The notes: generated by a model from the letters alone, not told the origin. Positions 7,033 through 12,243 are shown, numbered from the stretch's first letter. The stretch: DNA of 12,243 nt from DATARH01 sp036264235 (GCA_036264235.1 DATARH010000234.1:1-12243); one strand, 5' to 3'. Made by a program: numbers and translations.

Positions 7033-8043
7033 TCAGGCGAAGGCCGGCATGACCTCGCGGGCGAAGAGCTCGGTCGAGCGCATCGCCTCGCCGTGGCTCA
7101 TCGTGCCAAAGGCGAAGTCGCAGACGAAATAGCTAGCGCCGGAGGCTTCCGTCACCTCGGCGACATAATCCTTCACCTTGGCCGGGGTGCTGGCGATCGC
7201 GTGGCCGTGTGCTTCCAGCGCATCCCATTCGGTCGGCAATGACGCGCCGAGCGGAAACGGCACGTCGTATTTCGCCCACAGATGCTCCATGTGCTTGCGC
7301 CACGGCTTGTAGGCGCGCCGCGCCGTGTCGCGCGCCGCCGCCTCGGTCTCGGCGAGCACGATATGACGGTTGATGCCCATCAGCGGCAGATCGGTTTCGG
7401 CGCGGCCGAGCTTCTGCCATTCCGATCTGTAGAGATCGATGATCGCGCGCGCCGCGCTGGTGTCGCGCAAGGTGACGATATGGGCGCCGCGCTCGGCCGC
7501 CCACGGAATGCTGTCGGGCCGGCTGGTGCCGTACCACAATTCCGGGAACGGCTGCTGCACCGGCTTCATCACGATCGGCACATGGTCGAAATCGTAGAAC
7601 TTGCCGTGATAGGTCAGCTCGTCCTCGGTGAGGCCGATCTTGATGACCTCGTAGGCCTCGCGGAACTGCTCGGCGCCGGTCGCGAAATCGATGCCGTAGA
7701 AGCCGACCTCGATCGGCGAGATGCCGCGGCCGACGCCATACAGGAAGCGGCCGCCGCTCAGCTGGTCGAGCATGCACACTTCGTCGATCAGCCGCAGCGG
7801 GTGATACAGCGGCAGGAGGTACACCATCGGGCCGAATTTGAGCTTTTTGGTGCGCTGCGCCACCGCCGACAGGAAGACGCTCGGCGACGGCGCGTAGCCC
7901 AGCGGAGTATTGTGGTGCTCGGCCAGGTGATAGCCGTAGAAGCCGGCGCGGTCATAAGCCTCGATCAGCTTCAGCCGATCCTCGAAATGGCGCTGCAGCG
8001 GCGCACCGCTGTCGTCGAGGTGGTCGAAAATCCCGAATTGCAT
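7033..8043 (-). CDS. LLM class flavin-dependent oxidoreductase
   Basis: This 336-residue bacterial-luciferase-like (TIM barrel) oxidoreductase probably uses reduced FMN or F420. Family features are the beta-strand start MQFGIFDHLD, LIEAYDRAGFYGYHLAEHH (26-44), APSPSVFLSAVAQRT (51-65), LSGGRFLYGVGRG (95-107) and a mid-protein PELWYGTSRPDSIPWAAERG. Members include alkane and sulfonate monooxygenases, and the substrate cannot be read from sequence. The frame stays open far upstream into the neighbouring GMC gene, but that is out-of-frame read-through. The real start is the ATG at 8043, preceded by AGGAG (8052-8056, minus strand), which overlaps the TAG stop of the GMC gene. The 11-nt spacing and shared signal indicate a tight operon with likely translational coupling. 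Confidence 0.92.
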   Translation of the reverse strand: MQFGIFDHLDDSGAPLQRHFEDRLKLIEAYDRAGFYGYHLAEHHNTPLGYAPSPSVFLSAVAQRTKKLKFGPMVYLLPLYHPLRLIDEVCMLDQLSGGRFLYGVGRGISPIEVGFYGIDFATGAEQFREAYEVIKIGLTEDELTYHGKFYDFDHVPIVMKPVQQPFPELWYGTSRPDSIPWAAERGAHIVTLRDTSAARAIIDLYRSEWQKLGRAETDLPLMGINRHIVLAETEAAARDTARRAYKPWRKHMEHLWAKYDVPFPLGASLPTEWDALEAHGHAIASTPAKVKDYVAEVTEASGASYFVCDFAFGTMSHGEAMRSTELFAREVMPAFA

Positions 8044-8054
8044 GGGGGCATCTC

Positions 8055-9755
8055 CTAATTCGACAACATTGTGTCGCTGATCTTCTCGGCCGTCATCAGC
8101 GTCGGGAAATTGGTGTTGGCGCAGGGCACGGTCGGGAACAGCGAGGCATCGACGACGCGCAGCCCGGTGACGCCGCGCACCCGTCCCTGATTGTCGGTCA
8201 CCGCCATCGGGTCGCCATCGGCACCCATGCGGCAGGTGCAGGTCGCGTGCCAGACGCCGATCCCGGCCTTGCGGATGAAATCTTCGAGCGCCTCGTCGTC
8301 GGTCATCAGCTGATCGAAGCGGTAGCCCTCGAGGACGTAGCGGTCCATCAGCCAGCGGCGCAGCCAATCGGGGCCGTCGAGCAGCTTGGCGAAGATGCCG
8401 GTCATCCGCCGGTTCTTGTCGTTGACGACACCGATCGCCCGCACCCGGTCGCTGTAGCTGGCCGGGAACTGGTCGCAGACGACCTCGCCGAGAGCGCCGT
8501 TCAGATGCATCGCGCCGAGCCGGCGGAAGCCGTCCATCAGCCGTTCGAGGTCGCGGCGGTCGGACAGCAGGTTGAATTCGACGATCGGTTCGGCCCGCCA
8601 GTCGGGCGAGGTCAGCTTGACCTGGCCGGTCTCGGACAGGGTCTTGTAGACGCAGATCAGCTGCGAGGCGATCTGCTCGCCGACCGCGTGCCAGGCCGAT
8701 TTGCTGACGACGGCGACGAACATGTCGCCGGGCGCGACGCCATCGATCCCCGAGGAATAGCGCAGCGCCAAGAGGATGTGGCGGCGGGTCTTGCCGTTGA
8801 GCCGCGCCGCCGGCCGCATAAACGACGACACCGACACCGACGGGTGGTCCATCAGCCGCTGGCCGACGCCGGGCAGGTTGGCGCGGACCTCGATGCCGAG
8901 GTCCTTGAGGTCGCCGGCGGGTCCGATGCCGGCGCGCAAGAGATGCGCCGGCGAATGGATCGCACCGGAGCAGACGATGACCTCGTTGGCCCGGAACTCG
9001 GTCTCCTTGCCCTTGACCAGCGCCTTGACCCCGACGCAGCGGGTGCCCTCGAACAGGAGCTCGGCGACCTGGGTCTCGGGCGAGATCGTCAGGTTCGGGC
9101 GCCGGCGGGTGCCGTTGTCGAGATAGCCGATCGCGGCCGAGACCCGGCGGTCGTAGAGGTTCGAGATCGTGATCGGGAAATAGCCGTCGCGGTATTCGCC
9201 GTTCTGGTCTTCGATGTATTCGTAGCCGGCCGATTTGAACGCGTCGGCGACCGCCTTGGCGTGCTCGCACCACAGCTCGGGGAAGATGCGGCGCACCGGG
9301 ATCCGACCATCCTTGCCGTGCCAGGGGCCGTCGAAATCCATGTCGCGCTCGACCTTCTTGAAATAGGGCAGCACGGCGTTCCAGTTCCACCCCTTGGCGC
9401 CGCGCGCCTCCCACCCGTCGTAATCGGAGGGGGCGCCGCGATTGGCGAGCTGCCCGTTGATCGAGGAGCCGCCGCCCATCACCCGCGCCTGTTCGTATTT
9501 GCGCAGTGGCGGCCGTTCCTCGGGCCGGTTGTGCGACACGATCTCGGTGTGGACCTTGAGCTCCTTCCAGTGGAAGCGCGGGTCGAAATAGGCGGTACCG
9601 GGATAGGAATCGATGATCTCCGGCGGCACCTGGCCGTCCGGCGTGTCCAGCCCGGCCTCGCAGACCAGGACCTGGTTGCTGCCGCGGGCCGATAGCCGGT
9701 TGGCCATGACCGAGCCGGCCGAGCCGCCGCCGACGATGATGTAATCATAGGTCAT
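8055..9755 (-). CDS. GMC family FAD-dependent oxidoreductase (choline dehydrogenase-like)
   Basis: This 566-residue alcohol/polyol-type dehydrogenase or oxidase has the N-terminal FAD motif YDYIIVGGGSAGSVMANRLS (3-22) and GMC signature 1 at 90-106 (ARVMGGGSSINGQLANR). Signature 2 is at 264-278 (GAIHSPAHLLRAGIG, with Ala where Ser is usual). The active-site base is His503 in GVWHATCTCRMG, and Asn547 in CANTNFPTLM sits 44 residues later, the spacing of the His466/Asn510 pair in choline oxidase. No signal peptide is present, so it is cytoplasmic. It is the first gene of a minus-strand operon with the LLM oxidoreductase. The ATG is preceded by AGGGGG. Substrate unknown; the family covers choline, aromatic and aliphatic alcohols and polyethylene glycols. 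Confidence 0.94.
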   Translation of the reverse strand: MTYDYIIVGGGSAGSVMANRLSARGSNQVLVCEAGLDTPDGQVPPEIIDSYPGTAYFDPRFHWKELKVHTEIVSHNRPEERPPLRKYEQARVMGGGSSINGQLANRGAPSDYDGWEARGAKGWNWNAVLPYFKKVERDMDFDGPWHGKDGRIPVRRIFPELWCEHAKAVADAFKSAGYEYIEDQNGEYRDGYFPITISNLYDRRVSAAIGYLDNGTRRRPNLTISPETQVAELLFEGTRCVGVKALVKGKETEFRANEVIVCSGAIHSPAHLLRAGIGPAGDLKDLGIEVRANLPGVGQRLMDHPSVSVSSFMRPAARLNGKTRRHILLALRYSSGIDGVAPGDMFVAVVSKSAWHAVGEQIASQLICVYKTLSETGQVKLTSPDWRAEPIVEFNLLSDRRDLERLMDGFRRLGAMHLNGALGEVVCDQFPASYSDRVRAIGVVNDKNRRMTGIFAKLLDGPDWLRRWLMDRYVLEGYRFDQLMTDDEALEDFIRKAGIGVWHATCTCRMGADGDPMAVTDNQGRVRGVTGLRVVDASLFPTVPCANTNFPTLMTAEKISDTMLSN

Positions 9756-9927
9756 TTCCGCCCCCTGTTTCTTCCCGCCGATGTTACCGAGGCAATGCCG
9801 GCAGGAGAAGATGCTGGTCCGATTTCGGGGCCCGCCTAACGGAAGGCGATGGCTGTCCCCGGGCGAACTGCCGAATTGGGCGTTTTCGGGCGCAAAGCGC
9901 TGCCTGCGTCGTTGCCCAGATCAGGAG

Positions 9928-9943
9928 AGCGGCGCATGCCGCT
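9928..9943 (+). terminator. Hairpin with T-rich tail just upstream of the 9971 gene
   Basis: AGCGGC (9928-9933) pairs perfectly with GCCGCT (9938-9943) across a GCAT loop and is followed by TTCTTCTTT (9944-9952). The layout is that of a short intrinsic terminator or leader attenuator placed 27 nt before the start codon and directly next to the ribosome-binding site. The stem is short and the tail is interrupted by C, so this is tentative. Confidence 0.35.
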
Positions 9944-9952
9944 TCTTCTTTG

Positions 9953-9961
9953 TAAAGGAGG
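9953..9961 (+). promoter_or_regulatory. Full-consensus ribosome-binding site deciding the start at 9971
   Basis: TAAAGGAGG is a near-complete complement of the 16S rRNA 3' end. It is 9 nt from the ATG at 9971 but abuts the in-frame ATG at 9962, so translation must start at 9971. Other genes here have weaker sites, which suggests this protein is made in quantity. Confidence 0.7.
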
Positions 9962-9970
9962 ATGATCTCG

Positions 9971-10264
9971 ATGAAGAGAGTGCTCTATGGCGCCGCCGCG
10001 CTGGCCGCGGTCGCGCTCGCCCCGGGGCTGGCATCGGCGCAGTATTACGGCTACTACGCCCCGCAGCCCTATTACGGCTATAGCGCGCCGGCCTATTACC
10101 AGCCGTACGCGCCTTACGCCTATGGCGGAATGCCGTTCTACAATGTGCCGCCGGGCTATGTGGCCCCGAGCATGGCTCCCGGCGCCGATTGGGGCCAGGC
10201 TACCGCCAGCTCGCACGGCACCACGGTTTGGGGCACGTCGAACACCTATTATCCCTGGTATTAG
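9971..10264 (+). CDS. Small secreted Tyr/Pro/Gly-rich protein (paralogue A)
   Basis: This 97-residue protein is of unknown function. Residues 1-23 form a clear signal peptide (Lys2, Arg3, Ala/Leu-rich core, cut after Leu-Ala-Ser-Ala), giving a 74-residue mature chain that starts with Gln. About 17 of the 74 are Tyr, mostly in YYGY, YYQPY and APYAY repeats. The C-terminal part carries TASSHGTTVWGTSNTYYPWY, ending in aromatic residues. The SSHGT core recurs in the protein at 10818-11156 and, as TSSGTT, in the one at 10421-10759. The start is fixed by the strong ribosome-binding site at 9953-9961. It is divergent from the GMC operon across 215 nt. A periplasmic or surface role is likely from the signal peptide; low complexity prevents any fold assignment. 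Confidence 0.85.
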   Translation: MKRVLYGAAALAAVALAPGLASAQYYGYYAPQPYYGYSAPAYYQPYAPYAYGGMPFYNVPPGYVAPSMAPGADWGQATASSHGTTVWGTSNTYYPWY

Positions 10265-10283
10265 CGAGCAGCAGCCGCGCCTG

Positions 10284-10305
10284 CTTGTGTCAACTCTGAC
10301 GCAAG
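10284..10305. promoter_or_regulatory. Imperfect inverted repeat after gene A
   Basis: CTTGTGTCA (10284-10292) and TGACGCAAG (10297-10305) are inverted copies around ACTC: nine positions with one G-U/T mismatch. The site lies 20 nt after the stop of the 9971 gene and abuts the GC hairpin at 10307. It could be part of a transcript-end structure or a protein-binding site. It shares GTCAA and TGACGC words with the palindrome at 10396. Confidence 0.4.
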
Positions 10306-10306
10306 A

Positions 10307-10326
10307 GGGCGCGGCCGCGCGCGCCC
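10307..10326 (+). terminator. GC-rich hairpin downstream of gene A
   Basis: GGGCGCG (10307-10313) pairs perfectly with CGCGCCC (10320-10326) across a 6-nt loop. There is only a short GTTCTG after it, so it would be a weak intrinsic terminator or an RNA-stabilising 3' end. Confidence 0.4.
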
Positions 10327-10395
10327 GTTCTGCACGGTTCTGCTCAGATCCGACGGGGCGCCGTTTGCGCAATCAGCAAAGACCATCGCTTGCTG

Positions 10396-10407
10396 TTGAC
10401 GCGTCAA
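10396..10407. promoter_or_regulatory. Perfect 12-bp palindrome in the leader of gene B
   Basis: TTGACGCGTCAA is a perfect dyad, 2 nt before the GGAGAGG ribosome-binding site (10410-10416) of the gene starting at 10421. A dimeric repressor bound here would block transcription or access to the start region. No regulator is encoded nearby, so the operator role is only inferred. Confidence 0.4.
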
Positions 10408-10420
10408 ACGGAGAGGCTCG

Positions 10421-10759
10421 ATGACACGACTGCTTGGGATCGGGGCGGCGATCGTCGTCCTCGGCGCCGCAACCTGCGGGGCCGCACTGGCGCAATACCA
10501 GGCCTATCAGCCGAACCCTTATCCAGACATGCCGCAATACGGCAGCAGCTCCTACCAGTATCCGCCGGGACCGGGTGGGCAATGGCAGCAGAGCTACCAG
10601 CGTGGCGCGCGGCCGGAACTCAGCGGCAGCGTCAGCGTCCCGCCGGATGTGGCGACCTCGTCGGGCACGACGATTCCGAACCCCGCTTACATGCCCTCGG
10701 CGGAACGCCTTGGGACCGATGGCGGCATTTATGTCCCCTACGGTTATTACGGTCGCTGA
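10421..10759 (+). CDS. Small secreted Tyr/Gln/Pro-rich protein (paralogue B)
   Basis: This 112-residue protein is of unknown function. A signal peptide spans residues 1-24 (Arg3, Leu/Ile/Val/Ala core, cut after Ala-Ala-Leu-Ala). The mature chain begins QYQAYQPNPYP, like the protein at 11679 (QYQPYGYQPSYP). The centre is Gln/Ser/Gly-rich. The C-terminal third reads SVPPDVATSSGTTIPNPAY followed by LGTDGGIYVPYGYYGR. It aligns with the protein at 10818-11156 by eye (NPAY against DPDYY, then GIYVPYG against GHYPGPYG), so the two appear to be paralogues. GGAGAGG at 10410-10416 is the ribosome-binding site. The next gene follows after 58 nt with a similar leader (GGCTC-G-ATG), so B and C are probably co-transcribed and arose by duplication. 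Confidence 0.82.
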   Translation: MTRLLGIGAAIVVLGAATCGAALAQYQAYQPNPYPDMPQYGSSSYQYPPGPGGQWQQSYQRGARPELSGSVSVPPDVATSSGTTIPNPAYMPSAERLGTDGGIYVPYGYYGR

Positions 10760-10817
10760 GCCGATACGCGTTTTGAGGCGTTTACCTCCGCGGGCAATCA
10801 ACCTCGAGGAGGCTCAG

Positions 10818-11156
10818 ATGCGGATCGGCCATGCGGTGCTCGGCTTGACATTCCTCGGCGCGAGCCTCGTCGCGGGAGCGACCGCAGTGCCGGCGCAGAC
10901 CTCGCTGACCGCGAGCCTGCCCGGCATGCAGGGCGGCACCGGGTCCAGTTCGCACGGTACCGGGTTCAGCGGAACCCTCGGCGATCCGGATTACTACATC
11001 GCCGGCAGCGATCTTCCCGAAAGCGAGGGCCATTACCCGGGACCGTACGGGACGATGGGAACCGTGGCCGGCTACCGCAACGCGGCGCCGCCGGCCATGC
11101 AGTACACCCCTGCTCTGCCGATGCAATACAACTGGGGCTACCCCTACCCCCGCTGA
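10818..11156 (+). CDS. Small secreted Gly/Tyr/Pro-rich protein (paralogue C)
   Basis: This 112-residue protein is of unknown function. Residues 1-26 form a signal peptide (Arg2, hydrophobic core, cut after Val-Pro-Ala). The mature part starts QTSLTASLPGMQGGTGSSSH, contains the SSHGT motif shared with the protein at 9971, then GDPDYYIAGSDLP and a Tyr/Pro-rich tail ending WGYPYPR. The frame is open well upstream, but the ATG at 10818 has a GAGGAGG ribosome-binding site (10806-10812, 5 nt spacing) and is the only start that gives a signal peptide. CCTCC at 10785-10789 could pair with GGAGG at 10808-10812 and mask that site. The gene is very likely in an operon with the 10421 gene. The acidic DLPESEG stretch sets it apart from A and B. 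Confidence 0.82.
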   Translation: MRIGHAVLGLTFLGASLVAGATAVPAQTSLTASLPGMQGGTGSSSHGTGFSGTLGDPDYYIAGSDLPESEGHYPGPYGTMGTVAGYRNAAPPAMQYTPALPMQYNWGYPYPR

Positions 11157-11175
11157 GCGAGCGCCGGCGAAAGTC

Positions 11176-11484
11176 CTACTGGCAGCCGTCTCGCTGAGTC
11201 ATTCGCCGCGGCGGTGCGCATAACGATACCGAACTCGGGTCTCGGTACCCGCTGGCAACGCGCTCCTGCTTCTTTCGCGCCTCATCCTCGGCATCGTAGC
11301 CAATCACCTGAGTGCCGGCGGCGGCCCGGGCCGCGTCTTGGCTAGACAAGACCGGCCGCATCTCGGCGGTGCAATACGACTTCCCCGATGGGCAATTGAT
11401 GACCCTTTGATCGTCGGCCCGGCCGATCGCCGGCAGCAAGCAGCCGGCGGCCAGTACGGTCCCCAGCAAAAGATGCACGCGCAT
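11176..11484 (-). CDS. Hypothetical secreted protein with conserved-looking cysteines
   Basis: I do not recognise this 102-residue protein. It has an N-terminal export signal (Arg2, LLLGTVLAAGCLLPAI). Cleavage could follow Gly-Arg-Ala (21-23) by signal peptidase I, or Leu-Ala-Ala-Gly could be a non-ideal lipobox before Cys15, which would make it a lipoprotein. The mature part has Cys31, 38, 89 and 101, enough for two disulfides, in CPSGKSYC and SLCAPP...DGCQ contexts. A central helical Ala/Asp/Glu/Lys/Arg stretch (DAARAAAG...DAEDEARKKQERVA, about 50-77) lies between them. The start at 11484 has only a poly-G stretch upstream. It converges on the 10818 gene (19 nt between stops) and diverges from the glycine-zipper gene at 11679. 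The signal peptide and Cys spacing argue that the ORF is real. Confidence 0.7.
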   Translation of the reverse strand: MRVHLLLGTVLAAGCLLPAIGRADDQRVINCPSGKSYCTAEMRPVLSSQDAARAAAGTQVIGYDAEDEARKKQERVASGYRDPSSVSLCAPPRRMTQRDGCQ

Positions 11485-11579
11485 GATGCGCCCCCGTCAA
11501 TGTTCAATCACCCCGATCGTCGACGAATTTTCCTAACGACCGATAAATCCAGAACCGGCGCCGGGGCCTGTACTGAAGG

Positions 11580-11609
11580 TTGACGAACCGCAGAGCCGGG
11601 AACGCTAGC
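11580..11609 (+). promoter_or_regulatory. Candidate sigma-70 promoter for the glycine-zipper gene
   Basis: TTGACG (11580-11585) is a near-consensus -35 box, followed after 18 nt by GCTAGC (11604-11609) as a loose -10. It lies about 70-100 nt before the ATG at 11679. The -10 runs into CCTAGG (11609-11614), the core of an imperfect dyad (11604-11620) that could be an operator. Inference from pattern only. Confidence 0.4.
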
Positions 11610-11678
11610 CTAGGTTAAGCGTTTCCGACCCAGCAGCGGCAACCGCCCGCCTGCTTTCGTCTCCTGGAAGGAACCTCC

Positions 11679-12077
11679 ATGAAAACCATGCTGTACAAGG
11701 CGGCAGGGATCGCGATCCTCGTTGCCGGTACGTCGAGCACGGCGCTTGCCCAATATCAGCCCTACGGTTATCAGCCGTCCTATCCGGCCTACGGTCAGCC
11801 AACCTACGGCTATGCCGCACCGGGGTGCGGCGGCTATGGCCAACCTGCCTGTGCGAACAATGCGGCGGCGGGCGCTCTGGGCGGCGCCGCAACAGGCGCG
11901 GCGATCGGCGCGATAGCCGGCGGCGGCAAGGGCGCGGCGATCGGTGCGGCCAGCGGCGCGCTGGTTGGGGGCGCAGTCGGCAGCACGCAGCCGGCCTACG
12001 GCTACGGCTATCCCGCGCCGGCGCCGGCCTACGGCTATGCGCCGTCCTACGGCTACAGCAGCTATCCGTACCGGTAA
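11679..12077 (+). CDS. Secreted glycine-zipper protein with Tyr-rich ends
   Basis: This 132-residue protein has a signal peptide at 1-24 (Lys2, hydrophobic core, cut after Thr-Ala-Leu-Ala) and a Tyr/Pro/Gln-rich segment (25-48). CGGYGQPAC (Cys50/Cys58) follows, then a glycine zipper at about 62-102 with repeated GxxxG/A spacing (GALGGAATGAAIGAIAGGG, GAAIGAASGALVGGAVG). The tail (105-132) is of PAYGYGYPAP-type repeats ending YPYR. Glycine zippers of this kind occur in outer-membrane or surface lipoproteins and small periplasmic proteins, where they insert in or associate with membranes; Cys50 is not at the mature N-terminus, so this is not a lipoprotein. A GGAAGGA ribosome-binding site precedes the ATG. 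Its ends resemble those of the protein at 10421, linking it to the neighbouring cluster. Exact role unknown. Confidence 0.87.
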   Translation: MKTMLYKAAGIAILVAGTSSTALAQYQPYGYQPSYPAYGQPTYGYAAPGCGGYGQPACANNAAAGALGGAATGAAIGAIAGGGKGAAIGAASGALVGGAVGSTQPAYGYGYPAPAPAYGYAPSYGYSSYPYR

Positions 12078-12092
12078 CACTGGGCGATCGGC

Positions 12093-12177
12093 AGGGCGGG
12101 TGGCGCGCTAGCGAAACCCGCCGACGCCGAGCCGGAATTCGGCGGGTTGCGCCCGGCGAGCCGGGCTGCACCGCCCT
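12093..12177. repeat. Second intergenic palindromic element
   Basis: AGGGCGGGTG (12093-12102) pairs with CACCGCCCT (12169-12177) with a one-base bulge and encloses two hairpins. AACCCGCCGA (12115-12124) pairs perfectly with TCGGCGGGTT (12139-12148), and GCCCGG (12151-12156) with CCGGGC (12161-12166). A palindromic CGCTAGCG sits at 12106-12113. The GGCGGGTT...AACCCGCC wording with GCTAGCGAA resembles widespread extragenic repeats I recall from Bradyrhizobium relatives. Its dispersal cannot be shown from one copy. Confidence 0.6.
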
Positions 12178-12192
12178 TCGGCTTGAAGGGCG
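12172..12192 (-). terminator. Hairpin between the convergent genes at 12077 and 12201
   Basis: CGCCCTTC (12172-12179) and GAAGGGCG (12185-12192) form a perfect 8-bp stem with a 5-nt loop, 8 nt past the stop of the minus-strand gene. No T tract follows on either strand, so termination efficiency is uncertain. It overlaps the edge of the palindromic element. Confidence 0.4.
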
Positions 12193-12200
12193 AGCCCTGG

Positions 12201-12243
12201 TCAGCCGCCGCCGATCTTCGGGATCAGCACGACCTCGCTGTCG
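12201..12243 (-). CDS. C-terminal end of a MoaD/ThiS-like small protein (truncated by window edge)
   Basis: Only the last 13 codons and the TGA stop are in the window, encoding DSEVVLIPKIGGG. A short beta strand followed by proline and a terminal Gly-Gly pair is typical of ubiquitin-like sulfur carriers of the MoaD/ThiS/CysO type, whose C-terminal glycine is adenylated and thiocarboxylated to pass sulfur into molybdopterin, thiamine or cysteine synthesis. With so little sequence this is a resemblance, not an identification. That the ORF is a real gene end is supported by its frame and by the hairpin just beyond the stop. Confidence 0.4.
   Translation of the reverse strand, partial: DSEVVLIPKIGGG

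Noticed and set aside
7036..9414. A 793-residue open frame that would fuse the LLM oxidoreductase to a long N-terminal extension
   Set aside because: The extension reads the GMC gene in the wrong frame and is Arg/Pro-rich nonsense. The LLM homology begins at the ATG at 8043, which has its own ribosome-binding site.
8247..9695. A 482-residue plus-strand ORF opposite the GMC gene
   Set aside because: It is an antisense shadow typical of high-GC DNA. Its composition is Asp/Gly/Ala/Arg/Val-rich with no domain, while the minus strand encodes a complete enzyme with all motifs.
9962..9970. ATG at 9962 as the start of the Tyr-rich protein A
   Set aside because: It abuts the ribosome-binding site with no spacing, whereas the ATG at 9971 is ideally placed and still gives a signal peptide.
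1..12243. CRISPR array, tRNA, rRNA, prophage, transposon or defence system
   Set aside because: No regularly spaced repeats, RNA gene features, integrase, transposase or known defence genes are visible. The cloverleaf-like element at 4551-4654 lacks tRNA consensus bases and is too long.

Overview
The window looks like chromosomal DNA of a GC-rich alphaproteobacterium, most likely of the Bradyrhizobium/Rhodopseudomonas type within Hyphomicrobiales. The grounds are strong G/C bias at third codon positions, the FAD/folate-type tRNA methylase TrmFO, CreA next to uvrA, and two intergenic palindromic elements that resemble dispersed repeats of that group. The taxonomic call is an inference from these features; no search was run. 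There are no rRNA, tRNA, CRISPR, phage or transposase genes.

Layout. 1-2049 (+): the 3' half of uvrA (DNA excision repair), overlapped by creA (periplasmic protein), followed by a short CopG-antitoxin-like ORF that looks decayed and has no toxin partner. 2033-3112 (-): a PLP-dependent threonine-aldolase-family enzyme. 3177-4535 (+): trmFO. 4551-4654: an intergenic element that folds on paper into an outer stem plus three abutting hairpins. 4682-6148 (+): a 4-hydroxyphenylacetate 3-hydroxylase (HpaB)-family flavin monooxygenase. 6174-9755 (-): GMC oxidoreductase, then LLM-class flavin oxidoreductase, then a TauE/SafE-type permease. The first two are clearly one operon, and the third may belong to it. 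These genes look catabolic, with no substrate shown by the sequence.

9756-12077: a run of short secreted proteins. Three on the plus strand (9971, 10421, 10818) have signal peptides, Tyr/Pro/Gly-rich mature parts and a shared Ser-Ser-(His)-Gly-Thr motif, and they appear to be diverged tandem paralogues. A fourth (11679) has the same Gln-Tyr-rich mature start and C-terminal Tyr-Pro-Tyr-Arg ending but contains a glycine zipper. A Cys-containing secreted protein of unknown function lies on the opposite strand (11176-11484). This cluster, with its palindromic leader sequences, is the least explained part of the window.

12078-12243: a second palindromic intergenic element, a terminator-like hairpin, and the last 13 codons of a minus-strand gene ending in Gly-Gly-Gly, reminiscent of MoaD/ThiS-type sulfur carriers.
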